Shown here: positions 42,946 through 54,042 of the stretch, piece after piece
Layout of the letters: every line of letters starts with the position of its first letter
Position numbering within the stretch: position 1 is the first letter of the stretch
NCBI GenBank assembly: GCA_026545765.1
Contig: CM048839.1
Span: 1,798,001 to 1,862,000 of the forward strand
Origin: Plantago major
Lineage: Eukaryota; Streptophyta; Magnoliopsida; Lamiales; Plantaginaceae
Direction of reading: 5' to 3'
DNA length: 64,000 nucleotides
Notes under the pieces: generated by a model
What the model saw: the letters and a program-made list of their open reading frames with translations, nothing else
The model's database searches: none
What the model was told of the DNA's origin: nothing
Program-made: the position numbers and the translations under genes

Positions 42946-44413
42946 TGCCCCAAGGCAACTCCAACAAAATCAATTCATCGTGAAAAAAAACTCAATTTGT
43001 CTTCTCCAATTAAATTCTAAGCCATAAATCAAGCCCAACGGAATCAGTTCATCATTAAAAAAAACCACTCAATATGTATTCTCCAATTAAATGCAAAGCC
43101 CTAATTCAATATCAGAAACAACTTCATATACTTTTTCTATTATTTGTAACTAGATGTCTCAATCACACGCGTAGCGTGTTCTCACGTTCTAGATGAATAA
43201 AGTAGGGGAGAGAGATTTTCCATTAAAGGGATGTGAAGTTGAAATTGGGACGTCCTTAAATGTAACGCGGAAAGTTGAATTCGGAACGGAGGGAGTATAT
43301 GTAAAAGCTGTTGATAACTAGATTTGTGAGAAACGTTTTTTTCTATGTAGTAGTAGTTTTGAAAATGTTATGGCGGTGACTCTTGATAATATATACGAAG
43401 CACAAAAAGTAAGACCATTATTTATGACATGGTAGTTTTGATTAGTTATTGTATTGTGCTTCGGATTTTGAAGCATCAACTTGTTTTAGAGGCTCTATTA
43501 TTTGTCAAAAATACGTTTTTACTTTTTAATAACAAAATGCCAGAAAGTGTGTCCGAAATTTAATTTGGACTTGCTAGTTATACCTTTGTCTGGTCTTTTT
43601 CTGATACACATGATCAAGGGATGTGATGTTACTATACATGTTTAATTACATGTATGTAACAAACGGAAAAAATTTAGATGCCCAAATGGAAAGCAAAAAT
43701 GACTCATCCATTACCTACAACCCCATTGAAACCTAAAGTGTAACTAACTCGACAATAACCATAGTTGATGCGAAACTAACCATTCGCAATCATGCAAATT
43801 GAACCATAATTATGAACATTTTCATTATAGGACAAGGTTTCAGAATGGTCTGCAAGTTTTGCAGCGTTACAGAATAGCAAATTTTTGCAAAGGTTTTGGT
43901 GTAATTTGAAAATATGGCTAACGGAGACTTAATAGCCGTCTAATCATTGTATTAGGTCAAAATTTTGACAAAAATTTTAGTGTCGACTCAAAGAAAAAAA
44001 GATTGTAGTGTAAATTCAAATTGGTCCGAAACGTTTTAATGTAAAATAAAATTTTCTCTTTCTTTTATTTTCTGGAATGAATCAGTATTACTATTCCCAA
44101 CTCTGCTTTGATAGTTGGCCTTTCAGTTTCCTCAAAAGACTTTAGTACTGCAGCAGACCAAGTAGCTAGAATTTTATTTGAATGTGATAACAATTGACCC
44201 GCGAAATACGGCACTGCTAATTTGTGTTCTTGATTAATTATTATTTCATATGTTGATTATGAATGGCTGAATTCTTCCTGCATATCTAAGTTCTATGTTC
44301 GTGTAATCACTGGTTAGAGAGAGAATTCTTGAATCATAGAGCTTTTTTTGCAACAATAGAAGAGATTTTTGCATAAAAAAAGATACTTTTGCAACAAAAA
44401 AAGGAGAAAAAGA

Positions 44414-47400
44414 ATGGCTGAAATTCTCATTAGTGTCATTGCAGAAGGGATTCTGAAAAAGCTCTTCTTGCTCGCCTCTGAGGAGGTGAGTCTCCATTGG
44501 GGTCTTAAAGAAGACGCCGAAAGGCTGGCTGAAAAAATGCAGATGGTTCAGGCTTTACTATGTGATGTTGAGAATAAGCCTCTGCTTAAGAGTGCAGCCG
44601 TTGCGCTGTGGATCGAGAGGCTCAAGGATATTGCACTTGATACTGATAATGTGCTCGACGAATTGTCATATGAAGCCGTTCGTCTGAAAGTCGAGGTGAG
44701 GGACTCGAAGCGCAACAAGGTACGGAATTTCTTTTCTTCCTCAAACCCACTTGCTTTCCATCGTAAAATGGGGACCAAGATCAAGAATATCAATAAACTG
44801 TTAGATGAACTTAACCATGACGCAAGTGGTATTGGGCTTATAGGAGCTGAGTTTGTGAATGCCCCTGTAGGACCTGATGAGATGGTGCAGACAGGTCCGT
44901 TCGTAGATGATTCATATATTGTGGGTAGAAGTGAGGACATATCGAGCATAGTGGGTTGGTTAGTGAGATATAAGGATGAGGAGGTGTTACCAGTTATCGG
45001 CATAGTGGGGATGCCGGGTCAGGGGAAGACCACTGTTGCACAGTTGGTTTACAAGAATGATGAGGTTGTGAGGAACTTTGATCACAGGTTGTGGGTTTGC
45101 GTGTCTGATAACTTTAGTGTGGACAGGCTTTTGAATGAAATGGTTGAAACAATGACACAATCACGTTCCGATATGACAAACAGGGAAGCATTGGTGAAGA
45201 AACTCCAAGGGGTGATCAGTAATAAGAGATTCTTGCTCGTACTTGATGATGTTTGGAACAAGAATCGAGACAAATGGAATTCGATGAGGAGTTGTTTGCT
45301 AGAGGTTGGCGGTTCAAGTGGAAGCAAAATAGTGATAACTACTCGTAGTGAAGATGTTTGTTTAACTATGCATACATGTTTGATACACCGTCTTGATACA
45401 CTGTCGGATGAGGAGAGTTGGATCTTGTTCAGTCGAGTTGCGTTTGCTGATGGTGGTGCTATGGAGGCTCCAGGATTAGTGTCCATTGGTAAAAGAGTTC
45501 TGAGTAGGTGTGGCGGCGTGCCATTAGCAATAAAGGCTCTGGCGGGCTTGCTTCATGCTAAAAGAGATGAAAGGGAGTGGTCGATTGTTGAAAGAAGTGA
45601 ACTATGGAATACATCGGTCAGTGATGATAAAGTGCTACCATCGCTAAGGCTAAGCTACAGTCATTTGCCTTTCTTGTCTCTGAAACAATGTTTTGGTTTC
45701 TGTTCTCTTTTCCCAAAGGACTCTGTCATGGAAAAGGATAAGTTAATTCAACTTTGGATAGCTCAAGGTTTTCTCAATTGCTCCAAGGAGAATAATATGG
45801 AAATGGAGGATGTTGGCTCAAATTATTTGAACATCTTACTGCAAAACTCTCTTTTGCAAGTAGACAAAAAGGATGACTATGGTAACATGAGTACATTGAA
45901 GATGCATGATCTTGTTCATGATCTTGCTTTGGATGTATCCAAGAACTACTGTTCACTTACAGACAGCTGGGACGAGGCAAATGAGAATATTAAGGTTGTG
46001 AATTTATCTCTTATATCTGGTGAAAGGACTTTAGAGGTGATGACCAATGTTAACTCTCTAAGGCTGCGAACACTGTTTTTTGGTGGTGGTTTACATGGAG
46101 ATTTGCTCAAAAAGTTCAGGAAACTGCGTATTTTGGTCCTCAGCAGCAGTGATATCTTTGAGTTTCCTGATTCAATTGGAAAGTTGAAGCATCTACGACT
46201 TCTTGATGTTTCAGAAACTAAAATGTTAGGACTGCCTGAGTCTTCAACTAAACTCTATAACTTGCAGACCTTAAGGTTTCATGCTTTGGAAATCTTACCT
46301 GAGGATTTTGGAAATTTGGTTAATCTGAGACATTTTTATATTCAAAATGTAGAGCTCACTGACAATGATAAGCCCAAGTGCTTGCTCCCTGGGATCGGGA
46401 AACTAACATGTCTTCGATCTATTCCCTATTTTGTGGTAAGCCAGGAGGAGGGATGTCGAATAAATGAGCTCCAAGGTCTGACTAACTTGCGTGGTTCCTT
46501 GAGAATTTATGGTCTTGAAATGGTACAGAATGGTGATGAAGCTAAGGAAGCAAATCTGGAAGGGAAGCCAAATATTCATACTTTGGAATATCACTGGACT
46601 TCACGAGATGAAGAGGCATATTATGACGAGGTCAATGATGAGGATATCTTGGAATGTATGCGACCTCATTCGAGTATAAAAGGTATAAAGATTGAAAGAT
46701 ATCATGCTTCAAGTTTCCCGGCGTGGATCATGGGGCATAGTTGCTCTTCTTTACTCCGCAACCTAGTAAAAATTGCATTCGAGTTCTGTGATATGTGCAC
46801 TCAACTTCCACCACTCGGGTGTTTGCCTTGTCTTAGGATTGCGAAGGTGCAAAGTTTGGTTAGTGTGTCAGTCATTGGAAATGAGTTTTATGGTTTGGAC
46901 TATCTCACTGGTACAAATAATATTGTTAACGAGATCACTGTGTTTCCAGCACTGAAGCAGCTTGAATTGAGCGGCATGGATTGCTTAGAGGCCTGGTTGG
47001 ACATCGACAGATCACAATGTTCACGTTTGGGAATAAAGGAATTTCCTCAGCTGGAGGAGCTGACGATATTAGGATGTCACCAGCTAGATGATCTACGTGG
47101 TATGAGAGGTCTAACATCTCTTCGGCAATTGTGGATAATATTCTGCGATAAGCTGTTCAAACTACCAGATGATATTGAAATGCTTGAATCTCTTGAAAGC
47201 CTCCGCATAGAAAATTGCTCCGATCTTGTCATACTTCCAGATATCCATCACCTGAGATCCCTGCACAATCTCAGTATTGAATACTGTCCCCGTGTAACCT
47301 ATCTGCCATATGGGATAGAGAACCTCAAGTTACTTCAGCAGTTGAGAATAGTTGGTCTTCCGGACCTTGTGGAATTTCCAGATGTACGGGGACTTCATTC

Positions 47401-47989
47401 TCTACGCTGGCTAGATATTCAAGATTGCCAAAATCTGAATTCTTTACCGAGTGGTCTTGAATTCTGCACCTTACTAGACTCTGTTACAGTACGCAATTGT
47501 TCCTCTCTTCTTCTAGAGGGTATGCGTTGCTTGGCCAGACTAAGAAAGCTAGTACTAGGCCCGTTCTCAAATGGTCTTGAATACTTCCCCTGGTTCTGTG
47601 ATGAAAATTCGGATGGAAATGATGATTTCGGATGTCACTTTGTATCTCTAGAAGCTCTAGACTTGTATGGGTGGCCAAAGCTCACATCTTTGCCACAAGA
47701 GCTCCAATTCTATTCATTGACATATTTGTCAATAGATGAGTTCAATGGGTTGTTGGATCTTCCGGAGTGGTTAGGTGATATCAAATCTCTTCAGACCATT
47801 AGTATTTGGAGGTGCCACAATCTTATGTATTTCCCATCGGCTAAAGCAATGCAATCTCTCAAGAATTTGCAGAAGCTGGAAATTATTGATTGTCCCCTAC
47901 TGGGAGAAAGATGTGCACCAGGAACAGGCCCAGAATGGCACAAAATTGCCCATATTCCATCGATCGAAATAAGTGCAGATTTCAGTTGA
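44414..47989 (+). CDS. CC-NBS-LRR (CNL) disease resistance protein, RGA/RB-like
   Basis: Single-exon gene, 1191 residues. The MAEILISVIAEG start at 44414 is preferred to the in-frame ATG 45 bases upstream because it begins the conserved Rx-type coiled coil. Order: Rx_N coiled coil ~5-130; NB-ARC ~165-510 with P-loop GMPGQGKTT (199-207), RNBS-A/WVCVSD, kinase-2 LVLDDVW (275-281), RNBS-B GSKIVITTR (303-311), GGVPLA (367-372), RNBS-D CFGFCSLFPKD (426-436), WIAQGF and MHD (497-499); then leucine-rich repeats from ~530 to ~1180. Such proteins sense pathogen effectors inside the cell and trigger immune signalling through ADP/ATP exchange. All nucleotide-binding motifs are present, and the second Gly of the usual GMGG is Pro. 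The gene is convergent with the ankyrin gene, 423 bp away. A possible 3'UTR intron ends near 48101 (tcctgcag). Confidence 0.95.
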   Translation: MAEILISVIAEGILKKLFLLASEEVSLHWGLKEDAERLAEKMQMVQALLCDVENKPLLKSAAVALWIERLKDIALDTDNVLDELSYEAVRLKVEVRDSKRNKVRNFFSSSNPLAFHRKMGTKIKNINKLLDELNHDASGIGLIGAEFVNAPVGPDEMVQTGPFVDDSYIVGRSEDISSIVGWLVRYKDEEVLPVIGIVGMPGQGKTTVAQLVYKNDEVVRNFDHRLWVCVSDNFSVDRLLNEMVETMTQSRSDMTNREALVKKLQGVISNKRFLLVLDDVWNKNRDKWNSMRSCLLEVGGSSGSKIVITTRSEDVCLTMHTCLIHRLDTLSDEESWILFSRVAFADGGAMEAPGLVSIGKRVLSRCGGVPLAIKALAGLLHAKRDEREWSIVERSELWNTSVSDDKVLPSLRLSYSHLPFLSLKQCFGFCSLFPKDSVMEKDKLIQLWIAQGFLNCSKENNMEMEDVGSNYLNILLQNSLLQVDKKDDYGNMSTLKMHDLVHDLALDVSKNYCSLTDSWDEANENIKVVNLSLISGERTLEVMTNVNSLRLRTLFFGGGLHGDLLKKFRKLRILVLSSSDIFEFPDSIGKLKHLRLLDVSETKMLGLPESSTKLYNLQTLRFHALEILPEDFGNLVNLRHFYIQNVELTDNDKPKCLLPGIGKLTCLRSIPYFVVSQEEGCRINELQGLTNLRGSLRIYGLEMVQNGDEAKEANLEGKPNIHTLEYHWTSRDEEAYYDEVNDEDILECMRPHSSIKGIKIERYHASSFPAWIMGHSCSSLLRNLVKIAFEFCDMCTQLPPLGCLPCLRIAKVQSLVSVSVIGNEFYGLDYLTGTNNIVNEITVFPALKQLELSGMDCLEAWLDIDRSQCSRLGIKEFPQLEELTILGCHQLDDLRGMRGLTSLRQLWIIFCDKLFKLPDDIEMLESLESLRIENCSDLVILPDIHHLRSLHNLSIEYCPRVTYLPYGIENLKLLQQLRIVGLPDLVEFPDVRGLHSLRWLDIQDCQNLNSLPSGLEFCTLLDSVTVRNCSSLLLEGMRCLARLRKLVLGPFSNGLEYFPWFCDENSDGNDDFGCHFVSLEALDLYGWPKLTSLPQELQFYSLTYLSIDEFNGLLDLPEWLGDIKSLQTISIWRCHNLMYFPSAKAMQSLKNLQKLEIIDCPLLGERCAPGTGPEWHKIAHIPSIEISADFS

Positions 47990-48412
47990 ATATCAAATGA
48001 TCTCTGTGGGTGATTTAGCCCTCTTGTATGATTAGACTTACATTCCTCTTCTTCTCTCTATCTTCTTTAATAATAGTTTTCTCATCTTCTTGTCCTGCAG
48101 TTGAAGAACATTGAAGGCGTACAACTGTCCGTGGATGCACGCCGTTTCAGTAATTCAGGTAAATGCCATTGTGACTTTTTTCCTTCTCTCAATATAAAAA
48201 TATGCAGGATCAATGTTTCTGGAAGTAGTTCAGTCTCATGAACGAATCTTTCGTTATACTTTGAAGTAGTTGAGAGAATTTGTTATGGTTATGTTACACA
48301 ATCTATCTTATAACAGTGCATGAGTTGTCTGACTTATACAAACAGAAAATTAATGCAACCTTATTTGATCTCTATATACGCATGGCGATATATGGAACTA
48401 TATATCAATAAT

Positions 48413-49903
48413 TTATGAAGGCAACGCAACTTGGTGTTTAATAGTTCTGCTTCTCCACATTCTCCAGGTTTTTTTACCCCACCGTGGTATCCATCTCTGA
48501 AGGAAAGGGAAAATAAACGCCACTGTCACAAGAGCATAAACCACAGCTTGTGTTCGCAGTTCTGTTCCCTTGATGATAGTATTGACAGCAACGCCGTAAG
48601 TAAACATCATAGAGTAAAGTGATATGAGCAGTTCCCTCTGGAATGGAAATCTTGCTGTGAGATAGATTATTATGCACACTGAAGCAGCGAGTCCCAATGA
48701 GTTGGTGAACAGAAACAGATACGACGAAGCATGAGAGCCAAAAATTGCTGAAGTTGCAGCCAGAGCAGAACCTCCTACAGGACCTATAAGAGTTCTAGGC
48801 TGAGAGTTATTTAGATTGGAAGTCTCTGATACTGGATCGAAAATGCCACTCGGAGGAGTCATACCGGCTTGAAAGGTAACAGTCACAATTAGTGCAGCTA
48901 CTACTAACAGAACATTGCGCGTGTCACTTGGTGAATCTCTTTCTTCCTGGAACTTGAAGTATTCAAACCAATTCTTTGAAAGTACCGGTTCTAGTGCTTG
49001 CTTGATTCACTTTGAGCTAGTTTCCTGTTTAAACATCGACATGCCCGGTTTTAGTACAACACCATTTTGTATCTGTAACAGTTTCATGACCTTGACATCA
49101 TATGAATCTTGTATCATAAGTTCCATTATATCCAATGCAGTCAATCCCTTCGCGTTTTCTGCATTTACATTCACCGTCCCCTTGAAGGTCGAGTTTTCAC
49201 CGAGTAGCAGCTCTAAACACTGCAAATTAAAAACAGTAGTATCAATATATTCATTGAAAACTTGACAGCAAAGATATGATCACAGCATGAAAAAGATGCA
49301 TACCATATGCTGTTTAGTCAAAACAGCATGATGTATAACAGTATTCTCATCTCCATCTCCCATATTGATCATCGCTTCTCTCCCTTGCTGTTCGATCCAT
49401 TTCAACAGAGTAGCAAAAACATCGAATTGGAAGCTTTTAACCGCAAGATGAAGTGCAGTTTCCTCATGAACCTTGACATCTTCAATAGAATCCGGAGAAC
49501 TAATCAGCAACTCAGCTACAATGTCCACCCTGCCCTTTGTAGCAGCGTAATGAAGGGCAGTCCTCCGATCTTTCCCTCTGAGTCGAACTAAATCTTTGTT
49601 AAAAGACAGCAACTCTTTTACCATCCCCAAGTTCCCCATTATCACAGCTATATCCAGAGGCCGAAAACCATCCTTGTCAAACTCTCCAGCACCATCAGGA
49701 TCGATTTTCAAGAACTCACGCACAAAACTGATCTGTCCTGACTTTGTTGCGACGTGCAGAAGAGATTCTTCCAAGGATATGATCTTGATATCAGCGAGCA
49801 CGGTTGGACTTTCTTGCAGCATCTTCTCAAGAACTTCGAATTTTCCGTCACGAGCTGCTTCTGCCATCAATCCACGGTATCCACCCTCCATGTTTGGTTC
49901 CAA
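48413..49903 (-). CDS. ankyrin-repeat/PGG-domain membrane protein, interrupted by one in-frame stop
   Basis: Two exons on the minus strand: 49304-49903 and 48413-49219, in phase with GT-AG, 468 codons. Residues 1-~270 contain ankyrin repeats (ESLLHVATKSGQISFVREFL, DGFRPLDIAVIMGNLGMVKE, RTALHYAATKGRVDIVAELL, ETALHLAVKSFQFDVFATLL, KGLTALDIMEL). Residues ~295-450 are the PGG domain with four hydrophobic helices (RNVLLVVAALIVTVTFQAGM, SYLFLFTNSLGLAASVCIII, LLISLYSMMFTYGVAVNTII, AVVYALVTVAFIFPFLQ). Codon 271 (49007-49009) is TGA, between SSK and IKQALEP; the frame continues flawlessly to the stop at 48413. Relatives such as BDA1/ITN1-type proteins act at the plasma membrane in immunity or salt stress. 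The stop would remove the whole membrane part. It is either a pseudogene allele, a sequence error, or an expressed soluble ankyrin fragment. Confidence 0.85.
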
Positions 49904-50889
49904 TAAACTAAAATTTTCAAGTCTTTGTGAAATTTCAATGAAAGAAGAATGACGGTTTAATTAGCAATGGACTGTTAAATAACAGTGGTAAACATTGAAT
50001 TCTTGAGCTTGACGAACAAGTTTGCAATTAGGTTGGTGATTTTGTCAACATAATACTGTACTAATCAAAGAATTATGGAACGTGTCCATGCAACAAGCAA
50101 CTGACTTAGTCTCATATTCATCTGGATTCTTTATGTTGAGCTGGTGAAAATTATACCATCTGTTTAAAAGAAAACCATTTTACCATTGTAAGATGTGCCA
50201 AGTCATATAATTATGTGGAAATATGGAGGATTTTGATTGGTTGTTACAATTTTAAATTTGATATATTGGATATGGAACATTTTAAGTTGTTAAGATGTAG
50301 TGCACCATATAACTCCCATCATTTATTTTTAGTATGTTGACTCAATATATAATTTTTATTTAACCTCATATATATTTATTTACAAAACTCAGAAAAATAT
50401 TTTGAACATATATATAGATTCACCGCGACAAGACGAATTCATAGTACATCAAACTTGAATATGTTATTAATTAATTAAATTATCTATTTATTAAAATATT
50501 ATTTTTATTAAATAAGATAAATTGAAATAATGAAAATTTAAAAGTAGAGCATTTATTAAATACTCAATACTTTCTCCAGTTATCAAAGAAATCAATATTT
50601 ATTTAGGTATACAGTTGTGAATGGACACTTTAAAAATTAGCAATAAAGTTATTGGATTAAATAAAACCATCATCTTATCAACATTTACGTGAATTCTAAC
50701 ACATTTTCTACTTTTTACTTATTATTTATTCAAATATTACCTTCTATCGTATATATTTACTACATGGAACATTTTGAATATAAATTTCACTTTATATATA
50801 TTGAGTTTGTTATGATTTTGAAAATTTACTTTATTGGATTATTAATGCACTATTTTAATGATAAAATAGATATAGTCAGTAAATTAAAG
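49904..50889. other. AT-rich intergenic DNA, promoter side of the ankyrin gene
   Basis: No recognisable gene or transposon end. From about 50400 it is very AT-rich. Confidence 0.5.
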
Positions 50890-51260
50890 ATCTTTATGTG
50901 TTGCATAGTCAATTGTGGGAGCAGCTTCGTTGTTTCCTGATCTTGGTATCATTTTAGTTAATTTTGATACTACAGTCCAGTATAATCAACATAGATGTGG
51001 TATTAGTGTTGTTGCTAGGGATCAAAGGGCCAAAATTATTACTTGTTGTCAAAATTTGTGTCTTATGGTTCCTTTTAAAAGGTGTGGAAAGTTTGACTCA
51101 CAAATTAGCAACTGAATTTGTTCGAAACTCTGAGTGGCAACATGTAGTAATTAAAGAAAGGGATTTTTCTTTGGTGATTAAATCTCCTAACTCTGCAGAT
51201 TATAGATTTGCATCTTTTTCTTTACATTATAGAATAAATCGAGGCATTTGATGTAGAATT
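50890..51260 (+). mobile_element. RNase H-like remnant of a LINE
   Basis: The plus strand reads VNFDTTVQYNQHRCGISVVA and then RDQRAKIIT, matching the start of the RNase H-like domain in plant LINE-derived proteins (family form: K.N.D.A......G.G.V.RD..G). After a frame change it reads LTHKLATEFVRNSEWQHVVI. No poly(A) tail is seen. Confidence 0.5.
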
Positions 51261-51774
51261 TTGTCCATTAGTAGTCGCTAAGCTCTAATTTTATTTTTGA
51301 TTTTTTCATAATCATTGTTTTGAACTATACTAATTTGGAAATATGTTCTACAAGTATTAGTTGTTTATCCAGTAGGTACTCGGTTTATATAATTGTTCTA
51401 TTATTAGTGCATATAACAACATCTTCGCATTTAATTCAATGAGTACTTATTGATTTAGATAGGTGGCTAAAATGATCACAAAATTGGAACACTGTTGCCC
51501 AACGAAGTACAAACTCCAAAATTTTGCCAACGTTCCATATATGACGCTGAACACGTAATTGACAACATGATCAATGCGCTCGGGTGTATTTTTTTAGACT
51601 TCTACACTCAATTTTATGTATATTTCACATATTTCATTTAAAAAATATTCGGTATAAATCATTTAGTATCCATTAGAATTATAGATACTTGACGGTAAAT
51701 AATTTATTTTATTATTATGGTAAAGCCAAACCAATTCAGCTGGTGCGAAAACTGTTTATGCGACATTGAATCAA
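51261..51774. other. AT-rich spacer, no gene seen
   Basis: Nothing recognisable on either strand. Confidence 0.45.
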
Positions 51775-53760
51775 AATCATGTTGGAAGAGTACAATTCAT
51801 ATGCAAAAGTATAAAAGATGGCCAGAGATCGAATCTTCCTTGATAATGTCCGTGAGATAGGCCTTCGACTTATTGCATGACGTCTGGTGATGTACGAACT
51901 TACAATTTGCCTACTGCATCAGAAGTAACTGCTATAGTAGAGGGTGTTGATGATAACTTACATGCAAAAAATCATATTATGGTTGAGATGTGGAATGGGG
52001 GCTTGAAGCACATAAGTGTGTTTCTTCGATGTTACCTTCTTTTACAATATCCACTACTTTTCATCCATGTAGAAGACGGATGGTATACCGATATTCAGAT
52101 AAGTATTGTGAGAAAGATTCCAAATCTTATTCTAAAGGAGTTCTTAGCTTTCCGGATACAATATAGGAAGAATGAAAGTCATCAACTCATACTTAGCAAG
52201 ACGTCATTATTACAATTCATTATTGGTTCTAGAGGAGATATTATATTTGGAGGACTTTGTGCTCCGTTTTGAGAGATAGAAGAGATATACGTTCTTCCAG
52301 TGGCTTACATCGGTATCATATCATTGCTGCTTTCGAGGGTCCGAACTACTCATTCAAGATTCAATATACCATTGAATATCCATTTATACGCGGTATGCAG
52401 TAAGATTAAGCCTGATTCTAATGCAACCTGTCTACTCAAAGAAACGAAGCTTATTTTATGGGACGAGGATAAAGTGACATATATGCATCGTTTTGAAGCG
52501 CTTGATAGGAGTTGGAGGGATTTTATGCATAGATCAGCCACACCATTCGACAGTTTGGTTATTGTATTTAGCAGAGACTTTAAACAGATACTGACAGTGG
52601 TTCCGGGAGGGTCTAGATCTGACATTCTTAATGCAACAATATGATCATCCAAAATTTGGGATTCGTGTGTGGTCCTCAGACTTACAAAGAACATGCAACT
52701 TCGGGTAACTAAATGTTTGTTCATTTATGGTAATTTTGATTTTAGTAATTTGTATCTTTCTTTATATTCCGCTAAGTGTGTTTTGTATTTTTTAGGCTGG
52801 TATGTTAACAACTGAGATTCATGAGACGGGAGAATTTGCAAAGTGGATACTACAAGTTGGTGATAATGACAGTGTGGTTGATATTAAGATGCCAGAGGAC
52901 ATTCTTTTTCAGGAAGTGAGTGATCATATTCCTACCATTGTAGAAAGCACATATCCGTTACTTGGGCAGTAAGATTATGCATGAGTCTAATGTAACCTGT
53001 CTACTTAATGAAATGAAGCTTATTATATAAGACGAGGCTATAGTGACCAATATGCATTGTTTTGAAGCGCTTGGTAGGAATTTTAGGGATGTCATGCATC
53101 GACTAGCTACACGATTTGGTGGTTTGGTTATTGTATTTGGCGGAGACTTTAGATAAATACTGCCAGTGATTCGGCGAGGTCTAGATTTGAGCATATATCT
53201 AATCCATATCTTGATCCACATTATTTCCATAAATGTCCTGTTCTTACACCACAAATGATATAGTAGATTATATCAATCAGTATATTATGTCATTGATGCC
53301 TTGTGATTCATAGGAATATTTGAGTGTTGATGTCATAAGCAAGATGGATGCTCATGATGGATTGACAATTCAGTGTTGATTCTTATTTGATGATGGACTC
53401 GCAGCGTCTACAGTGAATTCATCACAGTCAGCCTAAAATTCATGGTGATTCATACAATAAATTGGCCAACGCATTAACCAAGGTCAGACAGAAGCGTCCT
53501 GGGTTGGTAGGTCTTTAATATTGCCATCGACTTTCATTGGGAGGTAAGAGATTATTTTAGCAAATGTTTCAAGATTCCATGGCCATTTGAAAACAGGTGG
53601 GTTATGCATGCGTATTTATTACATGTACGCGCAATCCAAAGTGGTTCAAGATCACGAGGCATGTCGAGGGTCTTGGCTTAAGAGCTGAAGATATACCATG
53701 TATAATATGTCGAGTATTCCAGATTAAATTTATGAGTTAATTGGGGGCCCAAATGACTGG
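51775..53760 (+). pseudogene. decayed Helitron replicase-helicase, copy A (rearranged)
   Basis: Translated pieces of plant Helitron RepHel occur in three frames. An N-terminal part (51775-52270) reads NSYAKV, MARDRIFLDNVREIGLRLIA, VRTYNLPTASEV, LLLQYPLLFIHVEDGWYTDI and FRIQYRKNESH. Pif1-helicase middle pieces follow at 52300-52720: GIISLLLSRVRTTHSRFNIP, LLKETKLILWDED (Walker B region), RFEALDRSWRDFM and FKQILTVVPGGSRSDILNAT. A second version of the same helicase piece lies at 52960-53200. A central Rep-domain trace at 53490-53745 contains LPSTFIGR, NPKWFKITRHVEGLG and ICRVFQIK. Domains are out of normal order and full of stops, so several insertions or duplications must have occurred. Helitron ends (TC...CTRR with hairpin) were not located. 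Confidence 0.65.
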
Positions 53761-54042
53761 AATATGTTTGCGTAAGTTTTATGCCTTTGTTTATTGTACA
53801 TTTCATTTTATTATATTATATGCTCCCACAGAATTTCACAACATAATATATAATAATGTTGATACGTATGCATTTTCTAATTTTCTAAAGCCGTCTATTT
53901 CTATCTAAACTTTGTGATAAGTCTTATATGTATCTCATTTTCTAAGCTATATACACCGGAGGTCTCCCACATGCCCATATATTAATATTTATTAAAGTAG
54001 AGGATGAGTATATAATTAAACACCACATTGATAACTATCTAT

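Larger units (their letters stand above)
42466..43297. mobile_element. Stowaway-like MITE enlarged by internal insertions
   Basis: The left 'tactccctccgtctctgttt' and right 'ttcggaacggagggagta' ends form an inverted pair with TA at the edges. At 832 bp it is about three times longer than the others because of a TA microsatellite and a LINE tail inside. It is itself nested in the long-inverted-repeat element. Confidence 0.6.
41642..44055. mobile_element. transposon or foldback element with ~0.5-kb terminal inverted repeats
   Basis: The left segment 41642-~42175 and the right segment ~43600-44055 are inverted copies with indels. Shared blocks include AAAATTTTATTTT at both outer ends, 'ccaatttgaatttacac', 'gtcgacactaaaat', 'aagtctccgttagccatatt', 'acaccaaaacctttgcaaaa', 'gttcataattat' and 'catcccttgatcatg'. 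Long inverted ends are typical of Mutator-like elements, and the AT-rich, transposase-free interior suggests a non-autonomous copy. A 9-bp duplication was not found. Younger insertions (MITE, LINE tail, TA repeat) sit inside. The right end lies 358 bp before the start codon of the CNL gene. Confidence 0.7.

Noticed and set aside
44548..47678. Antisense open frames across the CNL gene
   Set aside because: They overlap a 1191-codon gene with every NB-ARC motif in place.
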